Shown here in pieces: positions 1-10,394 of a stretch of 64,000 nucleotides of DNA; position 1 is the stretch's first letter, and every line of letters begins with the position of its first letter. Source of the stretch: Euglena gracilis (Eukaryota > Euglenida > Euglenophyceae > Euglenales); the NCBI GenBank assembly GCA_039621445.1, contig CP154954.1:54370838-54434837 (forward strand), read 5' to 3'. The notes under the pieces are model-generated. The model worked only from the letters and a program-made list of their open reading frames with translations. It had not been told where the DNA came from and ran no database searches. A program made the position numbers and the translations under genes.

Positions 1-7
1 AAAGTTT

Positions 8-661
8 ATGACTCTCATTAGAGTCTGGGAAAGGAAATGGAGGAAGGAAGGAAAGGTAGTTTTTATCTACCTAGACGACATTTTGCTGTTAGCCCCCAGC
101 AAAAAGACAGCAGCCCAGCATTTGGCAGAAATGAAAAAAGATCTTTTACTGGCAGGTTTCAGAATAAACCTCCCCAAATCATGTCTGGAACCAACACAAG
201 AAATAAGGCATTTGGGCCAGTGGATCAATTTGAAAAAAGGCCAGCTGGAAATTCCACAGGAAAAATTAAAATCCCTAAGAAAGGAATTAGGAAAGGTGCT
301 GACAGCACAAAAAATGAGCTGCAGAAAACTCAGCTCTATTGTAGGGCAAGTCAGAAGCTATTTAGTTTCAATGCCTTTTCTCAGAATTCTGACAGATCAA
401 CTTTGCAAAATGGTAGATTTGCACACAAAGTGGGGTTGGGACCACACCCTGACCATTCCCCAGGGGGTCAAAGATCAAATTGTGGAGTTAAAAACGTTTT
501 TGCAGCCAGGTGTGGGCAGAGCCTTTCAATCCCAGGCCTCTCAGGAACTGTTCTCAGACAGCAGCACCTGGCAATGGGGGGGGCTGGACAAAAAGTCTGG
601 TCAAAAGGTCCAGGATTTCTGGAGGGACCTGCATGTCCTTCACATCAATCAAAAGCATTGA
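8..661 (+). pseudogene. DIRS pol fragment: reverse transcriptase C-terminal half and RNase H start
   Basis: The frame opens inside the RT palm: YLDD (bases 68-79) is the catalytic motif that binds metal during cDNA synthesis. It is followed by the conserved HLGQWINLKKG block and the thumb. Near 560-590 the segment FSDSSTWQWGG begins RNase H, with its first catalytic Asp. The frame closes at HINQKH; the matching place in copy 2 reads HINVKELSAAI, so one base has been gained or lost near 650-660 and RNase H continues in the next frame. The DIRS assignment is supported by the downstream domains and by close parallels to copy 2. The start at 8 is only the first ATG in the window, not the true start. 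Confidence 0.85.
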
Positions 662-1419
662 TGTCTGCGGTGGAAACTGTAAAGGCTTTGGCAAAACCAA
701 AACAAACCATTGTTCTTCCTGTGGACAACCAGGTGGCAGTCAGTTATTTGACAAAATGGGGAGGCAAAAAGCCATATTTAAATTCCATCCTAAAACCCCT
801 TCTGTACCATTGCCAAGAAAGGCAAATCAACTTGCAGGTGGTTTGGGTTCCCACAAAAGAAGAATTGGCAGACTCCCTGACCAGGGAGCAAAAAGATCCA
901 GGGGATTATACCCTGAACCTGACCATTTTTCACCAGGTTCTGAAGTTTTTCAAAAACCACATCAGCCCAGAGGTGGACATGTTTTGCACACCCAGCAACA
1001 AAAAATTCCCCAAGTTCATTTGTCGATACCCCCACCAAGGGGCTTTGTTGGTGGATGCTCTGAAGGCAGATTTAAGGGGTCTCCCCCCAGTTTATGCCAA
1101 CCCTCCCTGGAGCATCATTCCCCAATGGTTTCAGAGATTAATGTTAAACCCAGACCTAATTTGTCTGTTGATTGTACCCCACTGGGCTTCGACATCATGG
1201 TGGCGCCAATTAATGTCAATCAGGCAGCCAGGCAGCAAGGTTTTGCTAGTACCCCCCCAGTGGGGTCTGTTCACCAACTGCTGGGGGGGAGGAGATGCCC
1301 CCCGCCAAGGTGGAATTTGGCCTGCTTCATTGTGTCGGGAAAATATTACAATCCCAGGAAGTTTCGATGTCCAGTATCGACACTTACATAAAAAATCTGG
1401 GAAATGTCAAAAGATATGA
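655..1419 (+). pseudogene. DIRS pol fragment: RNase H C-terminus and methyltransferase-like domain
   Basis: This continues the previous frame after a shift. RNase H is finished by VDNQVAVSYL and by ELADSLTRE, which hold the later acidic residues. The second half reads DMFCTPSNKKFPKF then YANPPWSIIPQW. NPPW is the active-site motif expected of the N6-adenine methyltransferase-like domain that many DIRS elements carry after RNase H; its role in replication is not settled in the literature I know. Copy 2 has the same blocks (5200-5610). The C-terminus overlaps the recombinase frame by about 120 bases, a normal DIRS arrangement. Confidence 0.8.
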
Positions 1420-2260
1420 CTCAGCCTTCAGGGCATTGGTGGGTCAATTATTGCACAAAGGGGTGCCTCTGCAGCAGTGCACAGTCCCCAAGATGGCTGA
1501 AGCCATCCTTGATCTTGCTGTTCATAGCATCAATACTGCACGAAATGCATATGCAGCAGCCTTATTACTCCCAGGGTTTGGGTCTTTGAGATTTTCACCC
1601 CTTCTGGCTCCATTGAAAAGGAAGTGGAATGCCAATGTCTGCAAGTATGCCCACTTTTGGGACCCCACTGATTTCCTAGAAAACATCATGAGGAATTCCA
1701 CACCCCTCTCAGACCTATCTGTGAAAGAGCTCAGAAACAGACTCATCATCTGTTGGAGGCTTTTGGCCCTCCACAGGGGGGTTGATTTAGCCAGGACACA
1801 GCGAAAAATCAGTTTCGTGGGAGAAAAAATTTTCATTTTATTGCAAAGGAAAGGGTGGCAATTCCCAAAATGGGAAGAGATTTTGAATTTGCCACACCCC
1901 CCCCCCTCATAAGCCCATGGCATTTATTGAAAGAGTATGTGGAAAGGACAGCCCACATGGTTGGGCACAAAAATAATTTGTTGTGGTCTTTGGATGGTAA
2001 AAGACCTTTGACATCAGAAAGGGTGAATTCCCTAACAAAAGAAATTCTGCAGGAGGGGGGGGTGGACACCACCCACTGGAAACCCCACAGCACCAGAGGG
2101 GCTGGGGTCTTATGGTGGAAAAATGCTGGTTCGCAAGTGGAAGAAGTAAAATGCTGGTTCGCAAGTGGAAGAAGTCCAGCAGCTGGGTCAGTGGAAAAAT
2201 TTTGGTGCCTTCCAAGCTCATTATTTGAGGCTGGGAGTCGTGTCAAAAATTCAAAATATT
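1295..2260 (+). pseudogene. DIRS tyrosine recombinase, frameshifted
   Basis: It opens in a new frame overlapping the methyltransferase end: residues such as IDTYIKNLGNVKRYDSAF resemble the helical core-binding domain. The catalytic domain shows ALHRGVDLARTQ (box I Arg region), then HSTRGAGV, the H-x-x-R box, and FQAHYLRLG, whose Tyr is the probable nucleophile that joins circular cDNA to the target. Two lesions split it. A C-run at about 1891-1907 shifts the frame before the middle of the domain, and a 28 bp tandem duplication at 2121-2176 shifts it again between the H-x-x-R box and the tyrosine. Family identity is firm; activity is very unlikely. Confidence 0.8.
2121..2176 (+). repeat. 28 bp tandem duplication inside recombinase gene
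   Basis: The word AAATGCTGGTTCGCAAGTGG begins at 2121 and again at 2149 and continues identically to the end of the unit. 28 is not a multiple of three, so it breaks the frame between the H-x-x-R box and the catalytic tyrosine. Deleting one unit rejoins the flanking frames. Confidence 0.9.
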
Positions 2261-2317
2261 ATGGCCCAAAGGGGGGTGCACAGTACCTCACCATCTCGCA
2301 GTGCGGAGCCCGAATGG

Positions 2318-2759
2318 TCTCGGACTCCCACGACAAAGGAAGGGGGAGGAAGGGACCAAGAGGGCGAAGCACAAGAAGATGGTGAGCCCATCCCTCCCAC
2401 CCAAAAAATCAGCAGAAAAACATCCCAACCAGAAAAGGGACCCCCAACCAAGCAGCCCCCAACCACCCACCCAGAAACACAGAAAGAGACCACCATCCCA
2501 ATCAGGGGGGGGGGCACCAAGCGACCATGGGAGAGGGGGGGGGGGGGGGCGGGGCCACGGCGGTTCAGCTTCGCCAAGGTGTCGGAGGAGGCCTCATCAT
2601 CGCCAACTCCGGCAACAAAGGCGCAGTAAGAAGCACCCCCCGCGCACGCACAAACACACCAGAACAGAGCAGCCGGCAAGGAAAGCAGGACCTCACCATC
2701 TTCTTGTGCTTCGCCCTCTTGATCCCTTCCTCCCCTTCCTTTGTCGTGGGAGTCCGAGA
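2318..2759. repeat. Inverted repeat at the DIRS copy 1/copy 2 junction
   Basis: Bases 2318-2386 (TCTCGGACTCCCACGACAAA onward) reappear as the reverse complement at 2692-2759, with about 305 bases between. DIRS elements have inverted terminal repeats. The arms lie exactly where copy 1 ends and the gag-like region of copy 2 starts. Confidence 0.8.
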
Positions 2760-3817
2760 ACCGTGGCTGCCCCTTCCCCAAAAGATATTTCTCCCACAGA
2801 AATTTCCAAACCCCAAACCCTCCAAAGTGATGGCCACGGACCCTGGCAGACAGTGGTCAGAAAACCCCGACAGGGGCAGAAGCAACAACCAGCAGGCCAC
2901 TACGGCCATTAGAGCCAGGGCCATTGGGGCCAACATTCTGCCAGTTACACCAATACCTTGTTCAAGCTGGGCCATGGCGGCCACAACAGCAAGCTGGGCC
3001 ATGGCGGCCAAAAACAGCAATGGCCATGGCGGCCGATGGAACAAAGGCCAGGGTGGCCAACAATACCAAGGCCAGGGTGGCCAATTCCACAAACAGATGC
3101 CCAGTGGCAGGGCCAGGACAGGTCAACAACAACCCCCCAGTCATTTCTTCATCTCAAAACCAATCAGGGGTACAGGGTGGGCCCCCAGTGGCCCCCCAAG
3201 ATTTTCAATGGGCATGGCGCCCAACATCCAAAAGAAGTCAATGGGGACTATCAAAGTTTCAAGAGTGGAGCCAACATCAAGAAGGCCAGTGGGGCCAGAT
3301 TTACCATCAACAACATCAACAATTTCAAGGCCATTGTGGCCATCAATTATCAGAAGGGGAAAAACCCCAGAAGCTAACAGGCTGTCCCCCAGCAGGGGGT
3401 TTCAATGTACAGTGGCAGCCCCAGGAGGATGCCCCCAAAGGGGCAGTGGAGGACAAGGGGGCAACCCCCCCTCAACATTCTTTGTCAGTGCCCATGGCAG
3501 GGGCAAACCAAAACAAGGGGGAGACCCAAAAAGGGGCCCCTATGGTATGTCAATCGACAACACCAATGACAAAGTGGAGGATCAGAGAGCCTGTGAGCAG
3601 AGCATGCACACCCCCCCAGCCACTTTTAGAGAATGCTCAAACCCCAGGGGCACCAGGGGTGCAATGTCCAACACCCCCCACCCAGCACCCAGAAAATCAT
3701 CTGGTTGGGAAAATACATTCCATGGAGGAAAAATGGGGAGACACCCCCCTGTACCAGAGACTTCAGAAAAGTCTAAAATGGTGGACCAAAAATGGCCCCC
3801 AGCAAAAAGTCAATTGA
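2400..3817 (+). pseudogene. DIRS gag-like region, copy 2
   Basis: A low-complexity Gly/Gln/Pro/His-rich region lies between the terminal repeat and RT. All three forward frames are open for long stretches, so the true frame is unclear. Near 2950-3110 the DNA itself repeats (GGCCATGGCGGCC and AAGGCCAGGGTGGCC words). The most protein-like stretch is at the end (about 3640-3815), with MEEKWGDTPLYQRLQKSLKW, which matches the Trp-containing lead-in to RT seen in copy 3 on the minus strand (AGASREVLNLIREGV). No CCHC zinc knuckle is visible. Gag identity rests on position and on the shared architecture with copy 3. Confidence 0.5.
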
Positions 3818-4748
3818 TAAAAAATGGAATTCAACCCCCCTGGGTGAATCCCCCAAAATTGTCCACCCACCCAAAACCCAGGGCCAACCTGGACCTGAAC
3901 CAGGCAGAAAAAATTCTGCTGGATTACGAAAAAACTGGGTCAGTGAAACGAGTTTGGGATTCAGAAACCCAGCATTTGATCCCCTGGTTTTTAATTTCAA
4001 AACCAGAAGGGGGAACAACCAAATGGAGAATGATCAGCGACTGCAGAGAAATCAATCAGCAATTTCAAGTGAAACCTTTCAAGCTGGATCATATCCAGCA
4101 CATTTATCCAGTTTTGGAAAAAGGCCAATGGGCAGCAAAAATAGACCTGAAGGATGCCTATTTTCATATTCCAGTAAGTCCAGGCCTAAGGCCATTTTTA
4201 AGGCATCAGGTGGGGGGGCAGACCTGGGAATTTCAAACAGGCTGCTTTGGGCTAAATGTAATGCCCCAAATTTTCATGTCAGTCATGAAAACATTCGAAA
4301 AGCTGTGGAGAAAAAGGGGCATCCAGGTGTTTATATACCTGGACGACATTTTGCTGGTGGCCCCCACTCAAAAAACTTTACAAAATCACCTGAAACAGTT
4401 GTCAAAGATTTGCTGGATTCTGGGTTCAAAATCAATGTGAAAAAGTCCACCCTGCAGCCCACGCAAGTTGTAACCCACCTGGGTTTTCAACTGAACTTCC
4501 TGGAAGGAAAGCTACAGGTGCCCACCCAGAACGTCAAAACCATAAAAAAGGAGCTGGGAAAAATTGTGAAAAAAGATTACATGTCAAAAAGGCAATTGGC
4601 TGCCATTTTGGGCCAAATAAGATGCAACATAATGGCCCTGCCCTTTTTAAGGGCTTTTACAGACACCTTGACAAAATTTTTGGTGGCAAAGTCCACAGCC
4701 CCCTGGGACTCAAAACACGCCATTTTTCAGGAAATCAAGCCCAATTAA
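3818..4748 (+). pseudogene. DIRS reverse transcriptase, copy 2
   Basis: The RT domain runs from AEKILLDYEKTGSVKRV through KWRMISDCREIN, KIDLKDAYFHIPV (first catalytic Asp) and FGLNVMPQIFMSVM to YLDD at 4336-4347. Near 4400 the frame must shift: the first frame ends in LSKICWILGSKSM, while the next reads VVKDLLDSGFKINVKKS and continues through HLGFQLNFLEGK and the thumb to a stop at 4746-4748. In copy 1 the same blocks (YLDD to HLGQW) sit in one frame, so the shift is specific to this copy. Confidence 0.85.
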
Positions 4749-4831
4749 GGGAAATAAAAATTCTGCTGGACACCTGGGGGGGGCAGACCCTTCCCCCAAA
4801 ATGAAGGGGGCAAAATGAGGGAACCAGAGAA

Positions 4832-5611
4832 TTGCACTCAGACAGCAGCACCCATGCCTGGGGGGGACTGGACATCCACACAGGAGAAATTGTGCAGGAA
4901 TTTTGGAGAAAAGACTCCATTTTGCACATCAATGTAAAAGAACTCAGTGCAGCAATAAGCACTGTCAAAAGTTTGAGCAAACCTGGAGAAACCGTTTCTT
5001 TGTCAGTGGACAACCAGGTAATTTACTATTACTTAACAAAAGGTGGGGGCAGAAAGGACCCATTCAACAAAATGCTGAGACCGTTTTTCAAATGGTGCAT
5101 GGAAAAACAAGTGAACCTCCAAGTCAACTGGGTACCTTCAAAAGAATGCCTGGCAGACCCCATCAGCAGATGGGAAATGGACAGGGGGGATTATTCTTTA
5201 GACCCCCAGCTTTTTCAATGGCTAAGACAGCATTTCCAAAATTACATACAACTGGAAACAGATTTATTTGCCTCCCCAGGCAACAAAAAACTGCCCAATT
5301 TTGTGGCCAGGTGGCCCCACTGGGAGGCCACAGCAACAAATGCATTACAATGTCCACTGGACAACATGGGGGATCTTTATGCAAACCCCCCCTGGTCAAT
5401 AATTCAAAAATTTCTGCCCAGGTTGAGAATGTTTCCCCAGACCAAAGTTTTGATGGTCACCCCCTACTGGGATTCAGCCACATGGTGGCCCCAATTAATA
5501 AAAATGAAAGTTCCAGGGACCCCCTGCCTGAAAATCACCCCCTACAAGGGCATGTTCACCAATTGCAGGGGGGAACAAATGCCACCCCCAGGTGGCCCCT
5601 CCTTTGCATGA
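4832..5611 (+). CDS. DIRS RNase H and methyltransferase-like domains, copy 2
   Basis: A 259-residue open frame. RNase H acidic residues are visible in order: SDSSTHAWGG (Asp), KELSAAI (Glu), VDNQVIYYYL (Asp) and LADPISRWE (Asp). The methyltransferase-like part has TDLFASPGNKKLPNF and YANPPWSII, the latter holding the NPPW active-site motif. Compared with copy 1 the domains are uninterrupted, but the frame is detached from RT by stops at 4746-4830. The first ATG is inside RNase H and is not a biological start. Confidence 0.8.
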   Translation: MHSDSSTHAWGGLDIHTGEIVQEFWRKDSILHINVKELSAAISTVKSLSKPGETVSLSVDNQVIYYYLTKGGGRKDPFNKMLRPFFKWCMEKQVNLQVNWVPSKECLADPISRWEMDRGDYSLDPQLFQWLRQHFQNYIQLETDLFASPGNKKLPNFVARWPHWEATATNALQCPLDNMGDLYANPPWSIIQKFLPRLRMFPQTKVLMVTPYWDSATWWPQLIKMKVPGTPCLKITPYKGMFTNCRGEQMPPPGGPSFA

Positions 5612-5689
5612 TTTGCTCAGGCAATTTTGGAGGGCCACAAAAATACAGGAGAGGCAGAACCACAAATCAATGAAATTAATTTCATGCCC

Positions 5690-7270
5690 CAAACAGGCTA
5701 ACATAGAAAGCTGTTGCTGGTTTAACAATAATCCTGTTGCGCGAATGCGCAACACAACGTTGTTTTTTGCTGCCAAAGTGGGTGCCACAGAGTCTAACGT
5801 ACGTGGGTTGATGGGGACAGATGTGCAGGCTTCTTTTGAACAACCCTGGGAGGTGACTTGTGCTGTGGGGTGCCTGCCCAAAATAGCCCCCCCCCCCCAG
5901 TGGGTATGGTTGGATTTGGACCCCGGTGCCTGCCAACCAAGCCAAATTTCCCTGGGAAATGGCCATTTTTGGGCCAGAATGTTCGGCGCTAGGGGGTGAA
6001 CAATAGCACCACCCACCCCAAAACCAGACCGGGGGGTCAAAAATGCCTCTCTAACAATTTGTTTCAACCTGGAAAACACACTCCTTTGTAAAATCTTCAA
6101 AATCCACCTAGGCTGCAACATGGCTTCAAAAAAAACAAGCAAAGGGGTGAAACTGTTCCTCCAGAACAGGAAATGCATATTTTGTGTGAATTATTTTCCT
6201 GGGGGGTCAAATTGGGGGGGGGGGGCAAAACTCAGCGCTGTGTTTCGGAGGGCCAAAAACATCAAATCTTGGCTTTCCCCCCCGGTTTCACCTGTGAAAG
6301 TCCACGCCCGGAGGGCCAACAAGGATTTGAAGCGCAGGTGGGTTGGACCCCTCTGGTCCAGGCAAGGTTGGGTTTTGTTTTTGTACTTTTGGGGGGGTCC
6401 CAAAATCGGCCCAAAAATTTGGGGGGGTACCCAAAAATCAAAATTTTGGGTCTCCATTGACGCCGAGAGAAAACCACGGGAAACAATGGTCGACATCCGC
6501 AAAGTCACAAAGGGGCTGTCGGCCAGAGTTGTCCTGAACACTCCCCGCCTGCTTGAAACGCTTTCTGGCATTTTTTTTTTTTCACTCCCCCACTCAGTTA
6601 GTCTAGTTAGTTTAGTTCAATTTTAGATTCTGAATTTTTTTGGGGCCACAAGGCCTTTTAAAATGCCCCCAAAATGCAATTTTCTGTTTGAGACATGTAA
6701 ACCCCCCCAAATAATACCCCCCCCCCGGGTATTATTTCTTCTCCCGAAGTCCCGGCCTGGGGGGGTCCTATTTGGGGGGGTATTATTTCTCAAAAAAAAT
6801 TGAAAAATTTCGAAGTTCCGTAGGAGCAAAAATAGCGCCAAAACCCCCCCTTTGGGGTCATTTTTTGGACTTTCCCATGAAATTTAGCATTTTTTTGGAG
6901 GCCAGATGATCCAGAAAAATCGAATTTCTTCGCAATTTGTTGTCAGAGATTGTGATTTTTACCTACATTTTCAGGTCAAAAATCTGGGCTTTCGGTCCGA
7001 AACCGTGGGGGGGGGGGTATCAATCGCTGAAATCGACCCCGAGGGGGGGGGTACTATTTGGGGTTATTATTATTATTTGGGGTTATTATTATTTGGGGGG
7101 GAGGGTTTACAATGATCACACACCCCTGCCCCCCCCCCAGAGGCAACAATTCTGGAGGGCATGATTTATCCTCCGAAAATGATAATCTGGATTCCAACGG
7201 TCACCCCTTATCAGAATCCACAATTTTGTTGTTCCATTCCCTGCATAAACACCGGCCTTGTATAAGCACT
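5690..7270. other. No gene; C/G-tract and ATTATTT-rich DNA
   Basis: No convincing coding region. 6700-7100 holds pairs of C- and G-runs joined by ATTATTT or TATTATT words (for example 6703-6793 and 7011-7098), giving hairpin-prone, G-quadruplex-prone DNA. Segments 6340-6460 and 7566-7680 are imperfect inverted copies of each other sharing AAGGTTGGGTTTTG and GGGTACCC words. Confidence 0.5.
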
Positions 7271-7282
7271 GCCACCCCCCCC

Positions 7283-7370
7283 CGGTGCGCTTCCATCCTT
7301 TTGAACGTGTTGGACAGGAATCCTGCTTTGCACGCGGGGGGTCGGTGGTTCAATTCCGGCTGCATCCCCA
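7283..7370 (+). tRNA. tRNA-Ala(UGC)-like fragment, probably a pseudogene or tRNA-derived repeat
   Basis: The anticodon arm is perfect: stem CCTGC (7322-7326), seven-base loop TTTGCAC with anticodon TGC after U33, stem GCGGG (7334-7338). A five-base variable region and a T arm follow: GGTGG, loop TTCAATT, CCGGC (one mismatch, one wobble). The loop fits the B-box consensus. The 5' half (acceptor strand and D arm) does not pair with TGCATCC (7361-7367), so the cloverleaf is incomplete. The anticodon and T arms resemble bacterial or organellar tRNA-Ala more than a nuclear one. Confidence 0.45.
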
Positions 7371-7691
7371 GGGATTATTTAAGGCCGCACCCCCCCCCCC
7401 CGGGGGGAGGGGGGGTTGGGGTGGGTCCAGCCGGACCCCCCCCCAGGGCCCACAGGGGGGTGAGATATACTTTTTGGCGCCATAGGCGCAGAAAATTTTG
7501 AAAAAATGGCTTTTCTTGGCCAAGATCGGCCTTTTAAAGTGGTTAGGGGTTAGGGGTTAAATTTTTCAAAGAGGGGGTCCCAAAAATACAAAATTTTGGT
7601 GTTTTTTGGGGGGTACCCAAAAAAACAAAATTTGGGGGGGGACCCAAAACCCAAAACCCAACCTTGGTCCAGGGCGGGGACACCCCCCCAC

Positions 7692-8060
7692 CAGGCTTTT
7701 GCTTAAAGACTTGGGGGGAGGGGTCCACTGGCTGGCCATTTTGCTAAACACTCCCCCCGGCGGGCTCCGGGGGTTCCCCTGACTGGAGAAAATTCCTCCA
7801 GCGCTGTGCACCAAGGCGGAAATGAGGATTATCAACGTGTTTTTGGTGATTTTGTACCAAAAAAATATCCCAAAAGTGGCCCAAAATGGGCATTTTTGGC
7901 AAGTTTTGGGGATCCAAAAAAATTGGCGCTTTGCACTGGTCACTGGAAAAAAATGATTCCACCAGTTGCCCCTAGCTGGCCCTGCAAGCGCGGGGTCCAT
8001 GGGATTTCCACCAGCCAAATTTAAACTAGCTGTGTCCAGCCCCTCCCCCCAATGGGGGGT
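7692..8060 (+). mobile_element. CAGG element, family 1 copy A (right end lost)
   Basis: Starts CAGGCTTTTGCTTAAAG and follows copy 8172-8610 through its length with many substitutions, including the two G/C hairpins and the GGCGCTTTGC block. The right terminal repeat is absent. Confidence 0.65.
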
Positions 8061-8171
8061 AGTATTTGGCGCCTGAAGGAAAATTTGACCTTTTGGGGGA
8101 TCCCAGGGATTTGGGGGTTCCCACCAGGGTAGGTCTGAACCTTCTTGGCAGGTGGGGGTGGGGGTCCGGAC

Positions 8172-8610
8172 CAGGCTTTTGCTTAAGGACCCCCGGGGGG
8201 GGGGGGCACTGGCTAGCCAATCGGCTAGACACTGGAAAAAGTGGACTAGCTAGACCCCCCCTCCCCCCCGGGGGGGGGGGTCCGGGGGTCCCCCGGACTG
8301 GGAAAAAAATTTCCTCCGGCGCTGCGCGCCGGAGGAAAAATGAGGTTTTTAACAGGTTTTTGGCTGATTTTGTTCCAAAAATTCCCAAAAATGGCCAAAA
8401 ACGGGCATTTTTGGCCATTTTTGGGGGTCCCCAAAAAAATTTTCGGCGCTTCGCGCCGGTCACTGGAAAAATTTTTTCCACTAGCTAGCCCTGCTAGCAG
8501 ACCCCCCCCGGGGGGGGGGGTCTGCTAGAAAACCCACTAGCCAAATTTGGACTAGCTGCAGTCCAGCCCCCCCCCGGGGGGGGTATTGCAATCCCTTAAG
8601 CAAATGCCTG
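8172..8610 (+). mobile_element. CAGG element, family 1 copy B, complete with target-site duplication
   Basis: A 439 bp non-coding element. Ends are inverted: CAGGCTTTTGCTTAAGG at the left, CCTTAAGCAAATGCCTG at the right. It is flanked by an exact 8 bp direct repeat, GTCCGGAC (8164-8171 and 8611-8618). Inside are G/C hairpins and repeated CTAGCTAG words. Ends starting CAGG with an 8 bp duplication are typical of hAT transposons; with no transposase it is a MITE-like passenger. Confidence 0.85.
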
Positions 8611-8773
8611 GTCCGGACCCCCCCCCCCATGGTCCAGGAGGGGGAGGGGATCCCTCCCCCTGCCTAAACGCCGCACACCCTCCTTATATTGCACCTTGGG
8701 GCCGACGTGTGACGAGTTCAACCAGCACCAGAAGAAGCATGGCAGGTTCAAAAACCAGGCCACAATACACCAC

Positions 8774-8911
8774 AAGGAGCATGGCAAAAATAAGACCTGT
8801 CCACAGCCTTCATCCTGCGTTTGGAGATGTTGTGCTCTGCCATGACTTGCCCCAGCTCCTCCACCACCTCCAACATCGTTGGCTCCACTCCAGCAACGGG
8901 CGATCCATCCT
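8774..8911 (-). CDS. POLA1: Exon resembling DNA polymerase alpha catalytic subunit, N-terminal region
   Basis: Reading the minus strand, a good 3' splice site (CACTGCTCTTGCACCAG) precedes the exon at 8911. The exon encodes EDGSPVAGVEPTMLEVVEEL followed by GQVMAEHNISKRRMKAVDRS and a Tyr. In polymerase alpha a segment of this type (EVxEE...I.K...K.V.R.Y.F) lies about 60-90 residues after the LDAxE...FGKV block, and that block is found in the next upstream exon at 13.1-13.3 kb. A donor is possible at GTGGTG (8773). Seen: the open frame and splice acceptor. From family knowledge: the resemblance. Inferred: that both exons belong to one gene with a >4 kb intron. The match is modest and could be chance. 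Confidence 0.4.
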
Positions 8912-9284
8912 CTGGTGCAAGAGCAGTGAGTGAACCACCAGTCAGACCACAGAACGAATGCATGGTTGAAAATGGATGCCAGCAATTTGGAAGCAGTGAT
9001 CCCCTTAGAAAACTTCATGAGCAGGGGGGGGTCGCCCAACGTCGGGTGGTCGAATCGACTCGTCAATTCAACCACCCAGGGACGAAAACTCCGGCAAAAT
9101 TTTCAAACATGGGCGGTCGAATCGCCGGTTTGTTTGTCCACCCACCACGCCCTCCGCCCGAAATCTGTTTGGTCACTCTGATTTGTGCAGAGTCAGAGCG
9201 AAGCGTATCCCCATCCCCCACCCCCCTGAAATCCGTCAGCCCCCCTTTCGCACCACATGGCATAAAATGGAGCCCCCACACTAA

Positions 9285-9375
9285 AATATCTGGGGGGGGT
9301 GGAAGGATGTTGGAGGCCCCAGAACCAAAACATCGACATCCTTCATCTGTGCTTTCAGGGCATCCAACACCTGAT
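9285..9375 (-). CDS. Short exon-like reading frame, function unknown
   Basis: On the minus strand, after a possible acceptor (GGAAACATCAG), the frame reads VLDALKAQMKDVDVLVLG. Composition is protein-like and free of G/C runs. It lies between the two polymerase-alpha-like exons on the same strand, but I see no match to that family. It could equally be a repeat. Confidence 0.2.
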
Positions 9376-9399
9376 GTTTCCGGACACCCCCCCACACCC

Positions 9400-10390
9400 C
9401 CCACATTCCCCAGGGGTGTAAATCAAAAAATCACTGTGGTGTGGGGGTGGGGGGCTGTGGGATACTGTGGCTGTGGGCTCCACTTTACGCCATCTCTTTT
9501 CACACTTCCAGGAATTCCCACAAATCTGTGCTGACCACCCCTGATTCTGATTTGTGATGATTCATGCTACCAAAAAACAATGCCCGGGTTTTCACTTTTG
9601 TTGCACAAAACAATAACACACAATAATCATATAATGCAATTTTGGGCTATGTTGTTGTATGTTGGCAAGGCAAAAAAGGCGTAAAACCCAAAACATGCAT
9701 GCATACATACATACATACATAATCACAAACCCCAAAAAAGAGGCAACCAACCTTCCGAAACCGTCCAAAAGCGCTTTTTGTGCAAAGTGCAAAAATTCTC
9801 GGTGCAAATTGGGAATTTGACCATTCCTGAGTGCCTCCCTTGGGGAGCTCACACCCCTTTGCACGGGGAGGTGTCGGGGTGGTCTGGACCCCGCTGGTCA
9901 AAGAGGGGTGGGGGTTTGGCTGGGGACACCCCATCCAACCCAAAACTCAGCATCCTCCTTTTATCGAACCCTGGCCACTGTTTGTTGGGCAGACTGACCA
10001 AATTTACTTGGAAACCTCATCACTCATCTCCTGGGGGGTTGGTACGCCGTGGCGAGGGGGTCCGAATAGGGGGGGGGAGGGGGGGAAATGGCGGGAAAAT
10101 GGCGTGGCGAGCGGATGGGGGGGAGGGGGGGAGATGGCGGGGCGAGCCGCTCGGAGAGGGGGGGGGGACAAGCTGGATCCGTATCAAAGATTACAAAGCC
10201 CTCAAAATATGCCATGCAAGAAATCTGCCATGCAAAAAATGCCAGACAATATAAGCATATGTTACCAAATCTGAACGCGCTGCGTATGTTCAACAATCAT
10301 TTGACTTCTTAAAATGAATACTTATCTGGCACAAAAAAATAACAAAATCAGGATTACAGAAAAGATGCCCTCATAATGTTGTTCATTGTG
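9400..10390. other. No gene; repeats and a small microsatellite
   Basis: Contains a (TACA)n microsatellite at 9701-9720 and G-run-rich DNA at 10030-10170. Nothing coding is supported. Confidence 0.5.
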
Positions 10391-10394
10391 GAAA

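Larger units (their letters stand above)
1..2290 (+). mobile_element. DIRS-like retrotransposon, copy 1 (5' end outside window)
   Basis: Coding order is reverse transcriptase, RNase H, methyltransferase-like domain, then a tyrosine recombinase in a separate overlapping frame. That order, with a recombinase in place of a DDE integrase, defines DIRS-type elements. Gag and the N-terminal half of RT lie upstream of base 1. The frame changes near 655, 1295, 1900 and 2148, so this copy is dead or badly read. A second copy follows directly in the same orientation. Confidence 0.85.
2290..5690 (+). mobile_element. DIRS-like retrotransposon, copy 2 (recombinase missing)
   Basis: Same orientation as copy 1 and immediately after it. 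It keeps a repeat-rich gag-like region, RT, RNase H and methyltransferase. After about 5690 the sequence no longer resembles the recombinase of copy 1, so the 3' third has been lost. Frames shift near 3810, 4400 and 4750-4830. Confidence 0.8.

Noticed and set aside
7541-7562. GGTTAGGGGTTAGGGGTT as telomere repeat
   Set aside because: Only two or three units, inside G-run-rich repeat DNA; no array.
8163-8619. GGTCCGGACC counted as part of a 26 bp terminal inverted repeat
   Set aside because: The word is self-complementary and is better explained as the target-site duplication GTCCGGAC; copy 52584 has a different flank.
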